Assembly (NCBI RefSeq): GCF_000190635.1
Contig: NC_015172.1
Location: forward strand, 2,170,001 to 2,234,000
Direction: 5' to 3'
DNA from: Syntrophobotulus glycolicus DSM 8271
GTDB lineage: Bacteria > Bacillota > Desulfitobacteriia > Desulfitobacteriales > Syntrophobotulaceae
Length of the DNA: 64,000 bases
The translations under genes and the position numbers were made by a program. Under the pieces are notes generated by a model. That model worked only from the letters and a program-made list of their open reading frames with translations. It was not told where the DNA came from and made no database searches. How positions within the stretch are numbered: position 1 is the stretch's first letter; every line of letters starts with the position of its first letter. Below, in pieces: positions 28,891 through 37,430 of this stretch.

Positions 28891-30156
28891 ATGAATACTG
28901 GCGACATTGCTTTTATGTCCGTATGTACCGCATTAGTGTTTCTGATGATCCCCGGCCTGGCCTTTTTTTACGGAGGCCTGGTCAAGAAGCGCCATGTCCT
29001 TTCCATCATGATTCAGAGTATCGCCGCAATCGGAATTATCACTATTTTATGGGTAGGTATCGGTTATTCTTTAGCTTTTGGACCGGATGTCGGCCACTTT
29101 ATCGGCAATCTCGATTTTGCCGGTTTGAACAATGTCGGTCTGGAGCCAAAAAGCGAAGGGGCTACGATCCCCCACTTGTTATTTGTTCTCTTCCAGCTGA
29201 TGTTTGCCATCATTACCCCGGCCATTATTACGGGCTCAACAGCTGAGCGCCTGCGTTTCCCGGCCTATGTGCTATTCATCGCCTTGTGGAGTATCCTGGT
29301 TTATGCTCCGCTGGCCCACTGGGTCTGGGGCGGGGGCTGGCTGGCCGACCTGCATATTCTGGATTTTGCCGGAGGTATGGTTGTCCATATCAGCTCAGGT
29401 TTTTCCGGTCTGATTGCCGCCCTGGTCATCGGCAAACGCTTAAACAGGGAAAACGACCCGCCTATTCCCCACAATATGCCATATGTCCTGCTTGGGACAG
29501 GCCTTCTTTGGTTCGGCTGGTTTGGGTTTAACGGCGGAAGTGAATTGGCGGCTGACGGGATATCCGTTTTGGCCATGACAACTACACATATTTCTGCCTG
29601 CGCGGGCTTGCTGGGATGGATGCTGATCGAAAAACTCCATCACGGCAGACCTACTGTTCTCGGCGCGCTCTCCGGAGCAGTTGCCGGGCTGGGGGCGATT
29701 ACTCCGGCCTGTGCCTTTGTTACCCCTCTTGCGGCGATTGTCATCGGCTTGGTTTCCACCGGCTTATGCTATATTGGGGTAGCCTATCTCAAAGAAAAAC
29801 TCGGTTACGACGATTCCCTGGATGCTTTTGGAATCCATGGTATAGGCGGTACCTGGGGGACTCTGGCTACCGGAATATTCTGTACGACACTCGTCAATCC
29901 CAATGGCGCCGACGGTTTGCTCTACGGCTCTTCCGCCCAGCTGCTCGTTCAGTTTCTGGGCGTTCTTGCAACCTACGCGTATTGCGGCCTGGCAACCTTT
30001 GTGATTTTAAAAGTAGTAGGGCTGGTCACCCCGCTTGCCGCTTCCCATGAGGAGCAGGATTCCGGACTGGATATTACCCAGCATGGGGAAAGCGCCTACA
30101 CTGATTTGGATGGAAGAACTTCTGTGGCTGATCCGGGCTGGAATATCTTTAACTAA
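28891..30156 (+). CDS. amt: Ammonium transporter
   Basis: Amt/MEP/Rh family channel, 421 residues, about eleven membrane helices. The N-terminus MIPGLAFFYGGLVKKRHVLS is the family signature region. The two pore histidines are seen in MVVHISSGFSGLIAAL and FGIHGIGGTWGTLATGIF. AGGAGGAG precedes the ATG. The C-terminal tail, which usually contacts GlnK, is present (LAASHEEQDSGLDITQHGE). No glnK/glnB gene is adjacent, which is unusual for amt, so its PII partner must be elsewhere. Confidence 0.96.
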   Translation: MNTGDIAFMSVCTALVFLMIPGLAFFYGGLVKKRHVLSIMIQSIAAIGIITILWVGIGYSLAFGPDVGHFIGNLDFAGLNNVGLEPKSEGATIPHLLFVLFQLMFAIITPAIITGSTAERLRFPAYVLFIALWSILVYAPLAHWVWGGGWLADLHILDFAGGMVVHISSGFSGLIAALVIGKRLNRENDPPIPHNMPYVLLGTGLLWFGWFGFNGGSELAADGISVLAMTTTHISACAGLLGWMLIEKLHHGRPTVLGALSGAVAGLGAITPACAFVTPLAAIVIGLVSTGLCYIGVAYLKEKLGYDDSLDAFGIHGIGGTWGTLATGIFCTTLVNPNGADGLLYGSSAQLLVQFLGVLATYAYCGLATFVILKVVGLVTPLAASHEEQDSGLDITQHGESAYTDLDGRTSVADPGWNIFN

Positions 30157-30202
30157 CAGCGGGAACTGCTCAAATCCAGGAAAATACTCTACCATAAACC
30201 AC

Positions 30203-30245
30203 GGGCTGCCGCCTGAACGGATTACTCTGTTCTCTGCGGCAGCCC
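30203..30245. repeat. Inverted repeat between convergent amt and phoH
   Basis: GGGCTGCCGC (30203-30212) and GCGGCAGCCC (30236-30245) form a perfect 10-pair stem with a 23-base loop between two convergent genes. No T-run follows, so it may slow transcription or protect mRNA ends rather than act as a classic terminator. Confidence 0.6.
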
Positions 30246-30280
30246 CTGATGATTAATGCAATCCCTCTCTGTCCAGCCGC

Positions 30281-31666
30281 TCAGAAAGTGGTCATTCTCA
30301 CCGCACTGTCAAAGGCCAGCCGGCTGCGCTCACATTCATCATCATTTAATGTGATCTGACAGCAGTAAGGGCTTCCTTTCATCCGTTCGGAGGCAAAGCT
30401 CAGCCCATTTGTCCGGCTGTCCAGATAGGGATGATCAATTTGATCCGGATCTCCTGTTAAAATAATTTTTGTGCCCTTTCCGGCGCGGGTAACGATTCCT
30501 TTGATCTGTTTCGGAGTGAGATTCTGGGCTTCATCGATCATGACCCAGTTTTTCTGGATAGACCTGCCCCGAATATAAGTAATGGCTTCGGTCGTAATAA
30601 TGTTGCGCTGGAAAAGCTCGTCTATTTTATCTCTAAGTTCTTTTTCGTTCTTATATCGTTCCTCTTCATCATGGTCAACAAGAATTTCCAGATTATCAAT
30701 TGCCGCCCGCATAAAAGGCGCCAGCTTTTCTGTTTCACTGCCCGGCAGATAACCGATATCATCGTCAAATTTGACATTGGGGCGGCAAATCAGGATTTTA
30801 CGATAAGCCCGGTCCTTCTGGTTCATGATTTTATGCAGACCGATAGCCAGAGAAAACAGGGTTTTTGCCGTCCCGGCCGCGCCTTTTATGATCACTAGAG
30901 GGATCTCTTCAGAACTCATCATCAATGCTTCCTGCATAAAACGCTGTCCTACATTGCGCGGTCTGATCCCGTACGGACGCTCGTCCGCATATTTCAAAGG
31001 AGAAACCTGCCGGCCGTCAAATCTGCCCAGTGCCGTCTGTTTACTGCTCTCAACATTAACCAGAGTGACAAACTCATTCATCACCAGCTGAACATCTTCC
31101 TTTTTTCCCGATGCTTCATTAATGATAAAAAGATGCTTAGGGTTTAAGCATTCTTTTTGATAAAAATCATCCATTTTTTTATGTGTTGTATAAACTATGG
31201 TTCTGCCCCTGTACTGGGAATCAGGCATAACAACCTGTTCATTCTGAAAATCCTGAACCGTCAAACCGATGATATCCCCTTTTATCCGGACAAAGATATC
31301 CTTCGTCACCAGGATAGCCTTTTCATTTCTTTTATTGAGGCCTTTGCAGACCTTTAAGATCCTGTTATCCGCCTTTGCCGGGGACCACCCTGCGGGAAGT
31401 TCAATATCATGGAAATTAAGCTCGATGCGCAAAAGCCCCCCTCCCGGCAGTTCAATCCCTTTTGTTAAGTCGCCTTTTTCTCTTAACAGATCAATGATTC
31501 GGGCTGTTTGCCGGGCATTTGCCCCGTTTTCCGAAGATTCTTTCTTGAACCGGTCAAGTTCTTCCAAAACCACCTCAGGAATAATCACATGATTGTCTCC
31601 AAACGCGAAAATAGCCTGAGGTGATTGCAAAAGCACATTCGTATCAATAATGTAGCTTTTTTTCAC
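30281..31666 (-). CDS. phoH: PhoH-family ATPase with N-terminal PIN domain
   Basis: A 461-residue PhoH2-type protein. The N-terminal PIN nuclease fold has the acidic residues of YIIDTNVLLQSP and VLEELDRFK and a later Asp in VTKDIFVRIKGD. The C-terminal PhoH ATPase/helicase-like domain has Walker A IKGAAGTAKTLFSLA and Walker B NWVMIDEAQNLTPKQIK. PIN-PhoH proteins characterised so far unwind and cleave RNA; the cellular role is not clear. It follows menG on the same strand with a ~140-base gap. Confidence 0.9.
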   Translation of the reverse strand: MKKSYIIDTNVLLQSPQAIFAFGDNHVIIPEVVLEELDRFKKESSENGANARQTARIIDLLREKGDLTKGIELPGGGLLRIELNFHDIELPAGWSPAKADNRILKVCKGLNKRNEKAILVTKDIFVRIKGDIIGLTVQDFQNEQVVMPDSQYRGRTIVYTTHKKMDDFYQKECLNPKHLFIINEASGKKEDVQLVMNEFVTLVNVESSKQTALGRFDGRQVSPLKYADERPYGIRPRNVGQRFMQEALMMSSEEIPLVIIKGAAGTAKTLFSLAIGLHKIMNQKDRAYRKILICRPNVKFDDDIGYLPGSETEKLAPFMRAAIDNLEILVDHDEEERYKNEKELRDKIDELFQRNIITTEAITYIRGRSIQKNWVMIDEAQNLTPKQIKGIVTRAGKGTKIILTGDPDQIDHPYLDSRTNGLSFASERMKGSPYCCQITLNDDECERSRLAFDSAVRMTTF

Positions 31667-31807
31667 AGACTTGCCCCCTTGTTCGTTCTTTAAGCAACAG
31701 TATTGACCACGATCATCAAATTCCTGTTACAGCAAGGTAAAGCCCCTGTTACTTTTTAACTTTTCTTTTCCTGCGCCAGAAAAAGCCCTGGGCTTCAGCA
31801 GGATTGG

Positions 31808-32524
31808 TTAAGGCTTCTGTCCATATACAATCGCCACAGCACCACCCATTAAATTTTTATAGCCGGTATTGGTCAGTCCGCATTCACAAAATATCGCCGC
31901 TAATTGCTGCTGTGACTCAAATTCGCAGGCGGAGCTGTAGAGGTACTCGTATTCCTTTGCCTTTCCTGCCCATAATTTGCCCATCAAAGGAACCAGCTTA
32001 CGGAAAAGCAGCCAATAAACCTGCTTAAAGACCGGCATCTCAGGCTTCCCCATATCTATTGAGACCACCATCGAGCCAGACTTGATTACACGGGCCATTT
32101 CCCGGACAACCCGGCGAAGCTCAGGCACATTCCTCAGGCCCCAGCCGACTGTTACCCCATCAAAAGTCCCCTGCTCAAAGGGCAACTTCATCGCATCGCC
32201 CTGAATGAGGTCTACACGGTCCCGATAAGGGTATTCCAACAAGTTTTCCCGGGCCTTCTCCAGCATCTGCTCAGAAAAATCCAAGCCTGTCACCCGCCCG
32301 GAAGGTCCGACACGTTTTCCGATTTCCATCACCATTTTGCCCGTTCCACAGCAAAGATCAAGAATGTTCAAGCCCGGTCCGGCCTTGACTGTTTGTACAG
32401 TTTTGCGCCGCCAGGAACGATCCATCCCCATGCTCATCAAGGAATTCATCAGATCATATCTGGAGGCAATGGAATTAAAGGTATCCTGAACATACTGAGA
32501 TTTATTTTTTTGTCCATACTCCAT
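31808..32524 (-). CDS. menG: Demethylmenaquinone methyltransferase
   Basis: SAM-dependent methyltransferase (MenG/UbiE) making menaquinone from demethylmenaquinone. Motifs: VQDTFNSIASRYDLMNSLMS near the N-terminus, the SAM loop ILDLCCGTGKM, and FDGVTVGWGLRNVPELRRVVREM. Length 238 residues from the ATG at 32524. A further 13 codons upstream begin with TTG within a TATAATG that looks more like a promoter. It implies a menaquinone pool, the expected partner of the NrfD-type hydrogenase subunits in this window. Confidence 0.92.
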   Translation of the reverse strand: MEYGQKNKSQYVQDTFNSIASRYDLMNSLMSMGMDRSWRRKTVQTVKAGPGLNILDLCCGTGKMVMEIGKRVGPSGRVTGLDFSEQMLEKARENLLEYPYRDRVDLIQGDAMKLPFEQGTFDGVTVGWGLRNVPELRRVVREMARVIKSGSMVVSIDMGKPEMPVFKQVYWLLFRKLVPLMGKLWAGKAKEYEYLYSSACEFESQQQLAAIFCECGLTNTGYKNLMGGAVAIVYGQKP

Positions 32525-32704
32525 TTTTAGTATTTCCTTTATTTGTTTATCCTCATTATACAATAATCCTGCTGATAATAAAAAGCCAACTTATTTTTTC
32601 GTTTATTTTAAACGAGAATTCCGTCGATCTTATATTTTTTTATACCATTTTTTAGAATTTAATAGTATAATGATTATTATTATCTTTTAGGGAGATTAAA
32701 ACTA

Positions 32705-32977
32705 ATGTGTGAAATTAAGAATCTTACTGAACTGTTAGTCAGAAAAGCTCTCGATGAATATATGGAACATAATGAACTGCCCTGCAAGTGCGAAAAGTGC
32801 CGTGCCGATATCATCACTTATGCGTTGAATCGCTTGCCGCCGAAATATTTCAGTACCCGCAGGGGGGAGATCATCAAGAATGCGGAATCTCAGCTCTTAT
32901 ATGATAAAACAAGAATCTTGACTGAACTTGTTGCCGGAATAACACTAGTTGCCGCCAACCCTGCTCATGAAAGATAA
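32705..32977 (+). CDS. ComFB family (late competence) small protein
   Basis: A 90-residue protein with the ComFB signature: ELLVRKALDEYMEHN, the Cys-containing CKCEKCRADIITYALNRL and LPPKYFSTRRGE. The two or three closely spaced Cys suggest metal or redox sensitivity, but no function is established for the family. The ATG follows GGGAG. A TATAAT at 32666-32671 probably belongs to its promoter, with a poor -35. A strong terminator follows the gene. Confidence 0.85.
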   Translation: MCEIKNLTELLVRKALDEYMEHNELPCKCEKCRADIITYALNRLPPKYFSTRRGEIIKNAESQLLYDKTRILTELVAGITLVAANPAHER

Positions 32978-33029
32978 TATGATTTTGGCAATGTTGAGGA
33001 AAGAAGATTTGTGTTTTGCACAAGCACAG

Positions 33030-33080
33030 GAGAACTGCTTTTGGCCTAAAGCTGAAAAGCAGTTCTCTCTCTATTTATTC
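33030..33080 (+). terminator. Intrinsic terminator after the ComFB-like gene
   Basis: GAGAACTGCTTTT pairs with AAAAGCAGTTCTC (13 perfect pairs, 12-base loop), followed by TCTCTATTTATT. Confidence 0.8.
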
Positions 33081-33093
33081 TGAAAATTAAACT

Positions 33094-33122
33094 TTGGTAA
33101 TTTTACTTTTTTAGGATAAAAT
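33094..33122 (+). promoter_or_regulatory. Promoter for the Ski2-like helicase
   Basis: TTGGTA at 33094-33099, 17-base spacer, TAAAAT at 33117-33122. Confidence 0.5.
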
Positions 33123-33177
33123 AGTAACTGAGAGATTTTTCCGGGATTCTGTTTCAAGGACAATTATGGAGGATAAT

Positions 33178-35427
33178 ATGCGCCAATACAAAGGTCTGCA
33201 GCTTGATCAATTTCAAATCGATGCTTTAACTGCCATCAACAATCATTTATCTGTCATCGTTTCGGCCCCGACCGGTACGGGGAAAACCCTTATTGCCGAT
33301 TATCTCGTGGAAAAATCCCTGAATGAAAATAAGAGAATTGTCTATACAGCCCCGATCAAAGCCTTGAGCAATCAGAAGTTCAAGGACTTTTCCAGCCAAT
33401 TTGGCCCTGAAAAGGTTGGTATCCTGACCGGGGATATTGTCATCAACCCCGAAGCAGGCCTATTGATTATGACCACAGAAATTTTCCGCAACCAGGTCAT
33501 CACGGAAGACCCTGAGCTCAATGATGTTTCCTACGTTATTTTTGATGAGATTCATTGGCTCAATGACGAGGACCGCGGCACAGTCTGGGAAGAATCCATC
33601 ATCCTGACACCTATGCACATCAAGATTCTCGGTTTGAGCGCCACAATCGCCAATGCCGCGGAATTGACCCAATGGATTGAATCAATCAGGGGGGAAGAAG
33701 TATTTCTGGTTGAAGAGCAAAAGCGAATTGTCCCTCTGGCCTATTATTATTACACGAAAGATACCGGATCAGTGACCTATGAACAATTAATTGAATTTTA
33801 TACCTCAAAAATCCGTTCCGGCAGCAATCAGGACGGAATTTCTCTTTTTCAGCCCACCTCTCACCTTGATTTAATCGAGAACATTAAAAATGGCTACCTG
33901 CCGGCTTTATATTTTGTTTTCAGCCGCAAACAGTGTGCGGAAAAAGCTCATGAACTGGCCAATACAAATCATTTCTTAACACCTCTTCAGAGTTCCAAAG
34001 TGAAGGATTTTTTCCTCGAGCAATTCGGACCCGAAGAAGGCTGGTCTTCCTCAACCAGAAGACTCTTCCGGGTCTGCCGGAAAGGAATTGGCTATCACCA
34101 TGCCGGCCTGCTTCCGGCCCAAAAATCAATTGTCGAGGATTTATTTTTGCAAAAATACATTTATGTTCTTTACTGTACCGAAACCTTCAGTGTCGGCATC
34201 AACTACCCTGTCAAAGCAGTCTGTTTTGATTCCCTGAGAAAATTTGACGGCAGGGATTTTCGGGAGCTTAAAAATCATGAATTTTTTCAAATGTCCGGGC
34301 GGGCGGGCAGGCGGGGTATCGATGAAAAAGGTTATTCCTTCGCTGTTGTCGACCTGAATTATCTGTATAAAAATACCCTGCCCAAATTTAATATCAATAA
34401 ACTGGAACCGCTGTCCAGCCAGTTTAAGCTTTCCTACAACACTGTTCTCAATCTGATGGCTACACTCAATCTGGAACAGATAGAGGTTTTTTTCAAAAAA
34501 AGCTTTGCTTCTTATTCTCATCATGTTATATCAGAACGTATTGACCGGCGTATCAGGGAATTGGATCAGGAACATGCGGCCATTCGTTCCCTTTCCTGCC
34601 ACAACTTAAGCTCTTACCGCTGCCCGGCCAATTATTATCCGAAGCTTAAGGAGTTGGAACGGCTGCGCAAATCATACAACAGGCTTGAGCCCAGAAGAAA
34701 GAACAAAATATACGGCAGGGAGATGCTGCGCAAAATTAAAAAATGGGAGAAAGTCCTCCACTCTTCCCCCAAAAAATGTTCTCTGAAAAAACAGGAAAAT
34801 TGCAAATCCCTGTCTTCCAGATGGCGGGAAATTAAAACGATGAAAAATGATCTTCAGGCTCAATTGTCCGTATTGGCCGATCACAATACTTTCTTAAATG
34901 AATTCTTATATAAAAAAAATCAGCTGGCCCAATTAAAATACATTGAGGGTGATCTTATTCTGCCCCGCGGCGAATTTGCCCGTCATATTTATGTCCAGGA
35001 ATTACTGGTCACAGAATTGATTTTTTCCGGGTATCCGGAAACTCTGGACGATGATGAACTCAATGCTTTGATCTCCTGTATTGATTATGAAAATAAAAAG
35101 AATGATTTCTTTATCAAAAATGACTCTTTAGATTTTTCCGCTGTTAAAGAAATGATAGAGTATCTCCAGTCCATTTGCGGTACGGAAGCGGTTCGTTTTG
35201 AATCTCGTGTCGCCGGAATCACCTATGCCTGGAGCAAAGGGGCTGAATTCAGCCAGATCCATCATTTGTGCAATTTAGATGAAGGAGACATTATCGCTGT
35301 TTATCGCCGTACAATCGATCTCCTGCGGCAGATCAAAGAAGCTTCAACTGATCCGCTTTTCCAAAAAAGAATTTCCGGCTGTATGAAAAAACTGGATCGG
35401 GACGAGGCTTCCATCCTTGAGCTTTGA
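33178..35427 (+). CDS. Ski2/Mtr4-like DExH superfamily 2 helicase
   Basis: About 749 residues. Motifs in order: Q-like LDQFQIDAL, Walker A SAPTGTGKT, Ia YTAPIKALSNQK, motif II VIFDEIHWLND, III LSATIANAAEL, then in the second RecA domain FSVGINYPVKAV and motif VI QMSGRAGRRGIDEKG. The rest is helical, with a Lys/Arg-rich stretch near residues 490-560. Homologues are known from eukaryotic RNA exosome cofactors and as HelY-type proteins in bacteria. The start at 33178 has GGAGG five bases upstream; another ATG four codons earlier is possible. The substrate is unknown, RNA is most likely. Confidence 0.85.
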   Translation: MRQYKGLQLDQFQIDALTAINNHLSVIVSAPTGTGKTLIADYLVEKSLNENKRIVYTAPIKALSNQKFKDFSSQFGPEKVGILTGDIVINPEAGLLIMTTEIFRNQVITEDPELNDVSYVIFDEIHWLNDEDRGTVWEESIILTPMHIKILGLSATIANAAELTQWIESIRGEEVFLVEEQKRIVPLAYYYYTKDTGSVTYEQLIEFYTSKIRSGSNQDGISLFQPTSHLDLIENIKNGYLPALYFVFSRKQCAEKAHELANTNHFLTPLQSSKVKDFFLEQFGPEEGWSSSTRRLFRVCRKGIGYHHAGLLPAQKSIVEDLFLQKYIYVLYCTETFSVGINYPVKAVCFDSLRKFDGRDFRELKNHEFFQMSGRAGRRGIDEKGYSFAVVDLNYLYKNTLPKFNINKLEPLSSQFKLSYNTVLNLMATLNLEQIEVFFKKSFASYSHHVISERIDRRIRELDQEHAAIRSLSCHNLSSYRCPANYYPKLKELERLRKSYNRLEPRRKNKIYGREMLRKIKKWEKVLHSSPKKCSLKKQENCKSLSSRWREIKTMKNDLQAQLSVLADHNTFLNEFLYKKNQLAQLKYIEGDLILPRGEFARHIYVQELLVTELIFSGYPETLDDDELNALISCIDYENKKNDFFIKNDSLDFSAVKEMIEYLQSICGTEAVRFESRVAGITYAWSKGAEFSQIHHLCNLDEGDIIAVYRRTIDLLRQIKEASTDPLFQKRISGCMKKLDRDEASILEL

Positions 35428-35464
35428 GTCATCCTTTAAATTATTGCCCTGGGCTTGCAGGGAA

Positions 35465-35600
35465 ATCGAGTAGGAGGCTACTTCATTAATTGAGTAGACC
35501 GACCTCACTCTACGATACGTACTGATCTGTATACGGCGCGGTTCAACCGCATAAGTGCAATTTCCATTGAGACTCGTATTGCGCAGAGAAATCATAATAT
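35465..35600 (-). mobile_element. Probable 3' remnant of a group II intron
   Basis: Read on the minus strand, the segment contains GCGGTTGAACCGC, CCGTATACAGATCAGTACG and GTGAGGTCGG, then a stem CTACT/AGTAG and the ending CCTCCTACTCGAT. This order and ending resemble, from memory, the last domains and 3' end of bacterial group II introns. No reverse transcriptase frame is present; just upstream on that strand is a short broken frame (LYVKEPKSGKTVG...) ending in stops. I therefore read it as decayed. A structure search would be needed to confirm. Confidence 0.4.
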
Positions 35601-35716
35601 CCTGCTCGTGCTAGTCTCTTTCGTTGTTAATAGCTGTGCTGAGAATTGGGCTTCCGACTGTTTTGCCGCTCTTTGGCTCTTTGACGTACAGTTATTCAGC
35701 TGAAAAAAGAAGATGT

Positions 35717-36673
35717 CTATTCAACATTTAAAGTAAATCTATAAGAACTATCAAGCGGCCTATATTCAGTTTTATCTGCATCAAAGGGATCTTTAATTAC
35801 CCAACCCATTATTTCATATTCTCCTTCTTGCTGCGGTGCATTTATGTTCACGATACCTCGAACCAACTCACCATTTTCAACTTCACATAAGATGTAATCC
35901 TGATTATTAATATTAGACTGCTCCAATCCAATAGTAATAATAACGGCTACTTCCTCACAATCTTCATAACCGCCGACTTGATACTGTAAAGAAAATTTTT
36001 CACCTGCTGGTAGCTTTAATTCTCTACCTGGCATCGTTCTCTTATATTCTCTGGTGTCAGTATTCAACAGTAGTCCAGCCGCTTGATACCCTGTGACGGT
36101 TTCTGTCTTTTCGATATTATACTCTGATTGTGCCATAGCATTATCTCTTCCAAAAGATAGCATGTGATCAATTGCGATAGAATAATTATTTGACATTTCA
36201 AAGTTAACTTCATTTGTTAATACATCAGTTCCTGCAGTGAGTATTGCCAACAATGAATGATTATAATTTGTGTCAATAGGCTCAGCTAATTGAAACGTAA
36301 AATCACGTCCGAAATTTTCAGGAGCATCTATGAAAAACGTATTATACTCTGTACCGTCAATCTTTATTGGTACTTGCCTACAATCTATGAAAACCTGTAC
36401 TGAAAACTGTCGCTGCTGACCTCCGTTTTCAACTCTAAAAAGCATATCATCATTATATTCTTGTAATTCTATGATGCCTTTTCGTTCTAGATTTTTTGAC
36501 TTAGCAGTATATAAGTCAAAGTAGTATCCTCGAGTATTCTCGCTCACTAAATGTTGTACTCCATCATTTTCTTCGCGTATTCTAGAATTATTGCATCCCG
36601 TTAAGGCAATTATTTGCATTAAAACAATTATAAGAATACAGAATTGATAAATTCTTTTTTTTTGTGTGTTCAT
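35717..36673 (-). CDS. Putative lipoprotein of unknown function
   Basis: A 318-residue protein starting at the ATG at 36673 (GGAGG about ten bases upstream). The N-terminus is basic then hydrophobic and ends in a lipobox, IIALTGC, so it should be exported and lipid-anchored on the outer face of the membrane. The mature part shows no motif I recognise; it looks beta-rich, with conserved-looking stretches such as FSVQVFIDCRQVPIKIDGTEY. It is AT-rich in codon use, unlike the helicase gene before it. It is transcribed divergently from the BlaI/BlaR1-type pair and could be its target. Function unknown. Confidence 0.75.
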   Translation of the reverse strand: MNTQKKRIYQFCILIIVLMQIIALTGCNNSRIREENDGVQHLVSENTRGYYFDLYTAKSKNLERKGIIELQEYNDDMLFRVENGGQQRQFSVQVFIDCRQVPIKIDGTEYNTFFIDAPENFGRDFTFQLAEPIDTNYNHSLLAILTAGTDVLTNEVNFEMSNNYSIAIDHMLSFGRDNAMAQSEYNIEKTETVTGYQAAGLLLNTDTREYKRTMPGRELKLPAGEKFSLQYQVGGYEDCEEVAVIITIGLEQSNINNQDYILCEVENGELVRGIVNINAPQQEGEYEIMGWVIKDPFDADKTEYRPLDSSYRFTLNVE

Positions 36674-36733
36674 AAATATTGCCCCTCCCAAACGACTTTT
36701 GATTTCACATTATTGTAAAAATGTAAAATCAAT

Positions 36734-36774
36734 GCGTATAACAAAGTCGAAGTGTATTCAACTTTGCTATACGC
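36734..36774. repeat. Inverted repeat upstream of the lipoprotein gene
   Basis: GCGTATAACAAAGT (36734-36747) and ACTTTGCTATACGC (36761-36774) pair in 13 of 14 positions with a 13-base loop. It lies 60-100 bases upstream of the lipoprotein start, in leader or promoter position. No T-run follows. Confidence 0.6.
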
Positions 36775-36863
36775 TGTATTGTAAGCAGTTCCTGCTTTCC
36801 TTTTTATAAACATAACACGCCCTTTCTCGTACAATTATTTTACGGTATTTTCACCACTAACTA

Positions 36864-36878
36864 TGTAATATAATTACA
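36864..36878. promoter_or_regulatory. Palindrome TGTAATATAATTACA, candidate BlaI-type operator
   Basis: A perfect 15-base inverted repeat (TGTAAT-ATA-ATTACA) midway in the divergent region between the lipoprotein and blaI-like genes. BlaI/MecI operators are short TACA/TGTA dyads, so this is a natural candidate, though the arrangement of the two half-sites is not the textbook one. Confidence 0.45.
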
Positions 36879-36954
36879 ACGTCATTAAATCATTCAATTA
36901 TATATTTGTCAAGTAATAATAAAACATTCAATTAAAATGATTGCAGGTCTATTA

Positions 36955-36983
36955 TTGATATGTTTAATTTTTTTGTATAAAAT
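36955..36983 (+). promoter_or_regulatory. Promoter for the BlaI/BlaR1-type operon
   Basis: TTGATA at 36955-36960, 17-base spacer, TAAAAT at 36978-36983, about 30 bases before the ATG of the regulator. Confidence 0.55.
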
Positions 36984-37013
36984 AAACTCATCTAGATAAA
37001 GGGAGAATTATAA

Positions 37014-37430
37014 ATGTCAAAGCAAAAAAACAACTCAAGATTAACCGAAAGAGAAATGGATATACTGAATATTTTGTGGTCATCGGACAAACCTCTGGTC
37101 GCTTCCGATATTGCTAAGATGGGTAATTCATTAAGTATCAATACCGTACAGGCCGTATTAAGAAATTTGTTGAGTAAAAAGCTGGTTGGGATTGCAGATA
37201 TTGTTTACAGTGGCACAGTTCTTTCACGTAGTTATCAAGCAACTGTAAGTTCAAGGGAATACACTATGCGGCAACTTATCAACCAGTTTCAAAATTTAAA
37301 TGAAAGTGTTTCAATGCCTAGCATTATATCAACTCTGTTGGAGTACGAAAAAAACGAAGAATCTGTTATTGAGGAATTAGAGAAAATGCTGAAAGAACGC
37401 AAAGAGAAAATTAAAAGAAAAGGACAGTGA
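37014..37430 (+). CDS. BlaI/MecI/CopY family repressor
   Basis: A 138-residue winged-helix regulator. The N-terminal DNA-binding domain reads LTEREMDILNILWSSDKPLV, NTVQAVLRNLLSKKLV and YQATVSSREYTM, which are typical BlaI positions; the C-terminal ~50 residues form the dimerisation part, ending in a Lys-rich tail. In the family, a partner BlaR1 protease leads to cleavage of the repressor upon signal. Its stop overlaps the start of the BlaR1-like gene (GTGA), so the two are translationally coupled. Confidence 0.9.
   Translation: MSKQKNNSRLTEREMDILNILWSSDKPLVASDIAKMGNSLSINTVQAVLRNLLSKKLVGIADIVYSGTVLSRSYQATVSSREYTMRQLINQFQNLNESVSMPSIISTLLEYEKNEESVIEELEKMLKERKEKIKRKGQ

Noticed and set aside
35344-35595. 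83-codon minus-strand frame overlapping the helicase end
   Set aside because: It lies in the probable group II intron remnant and enters the helicase gene antisense; its sequence is explained by intron RNA structure.
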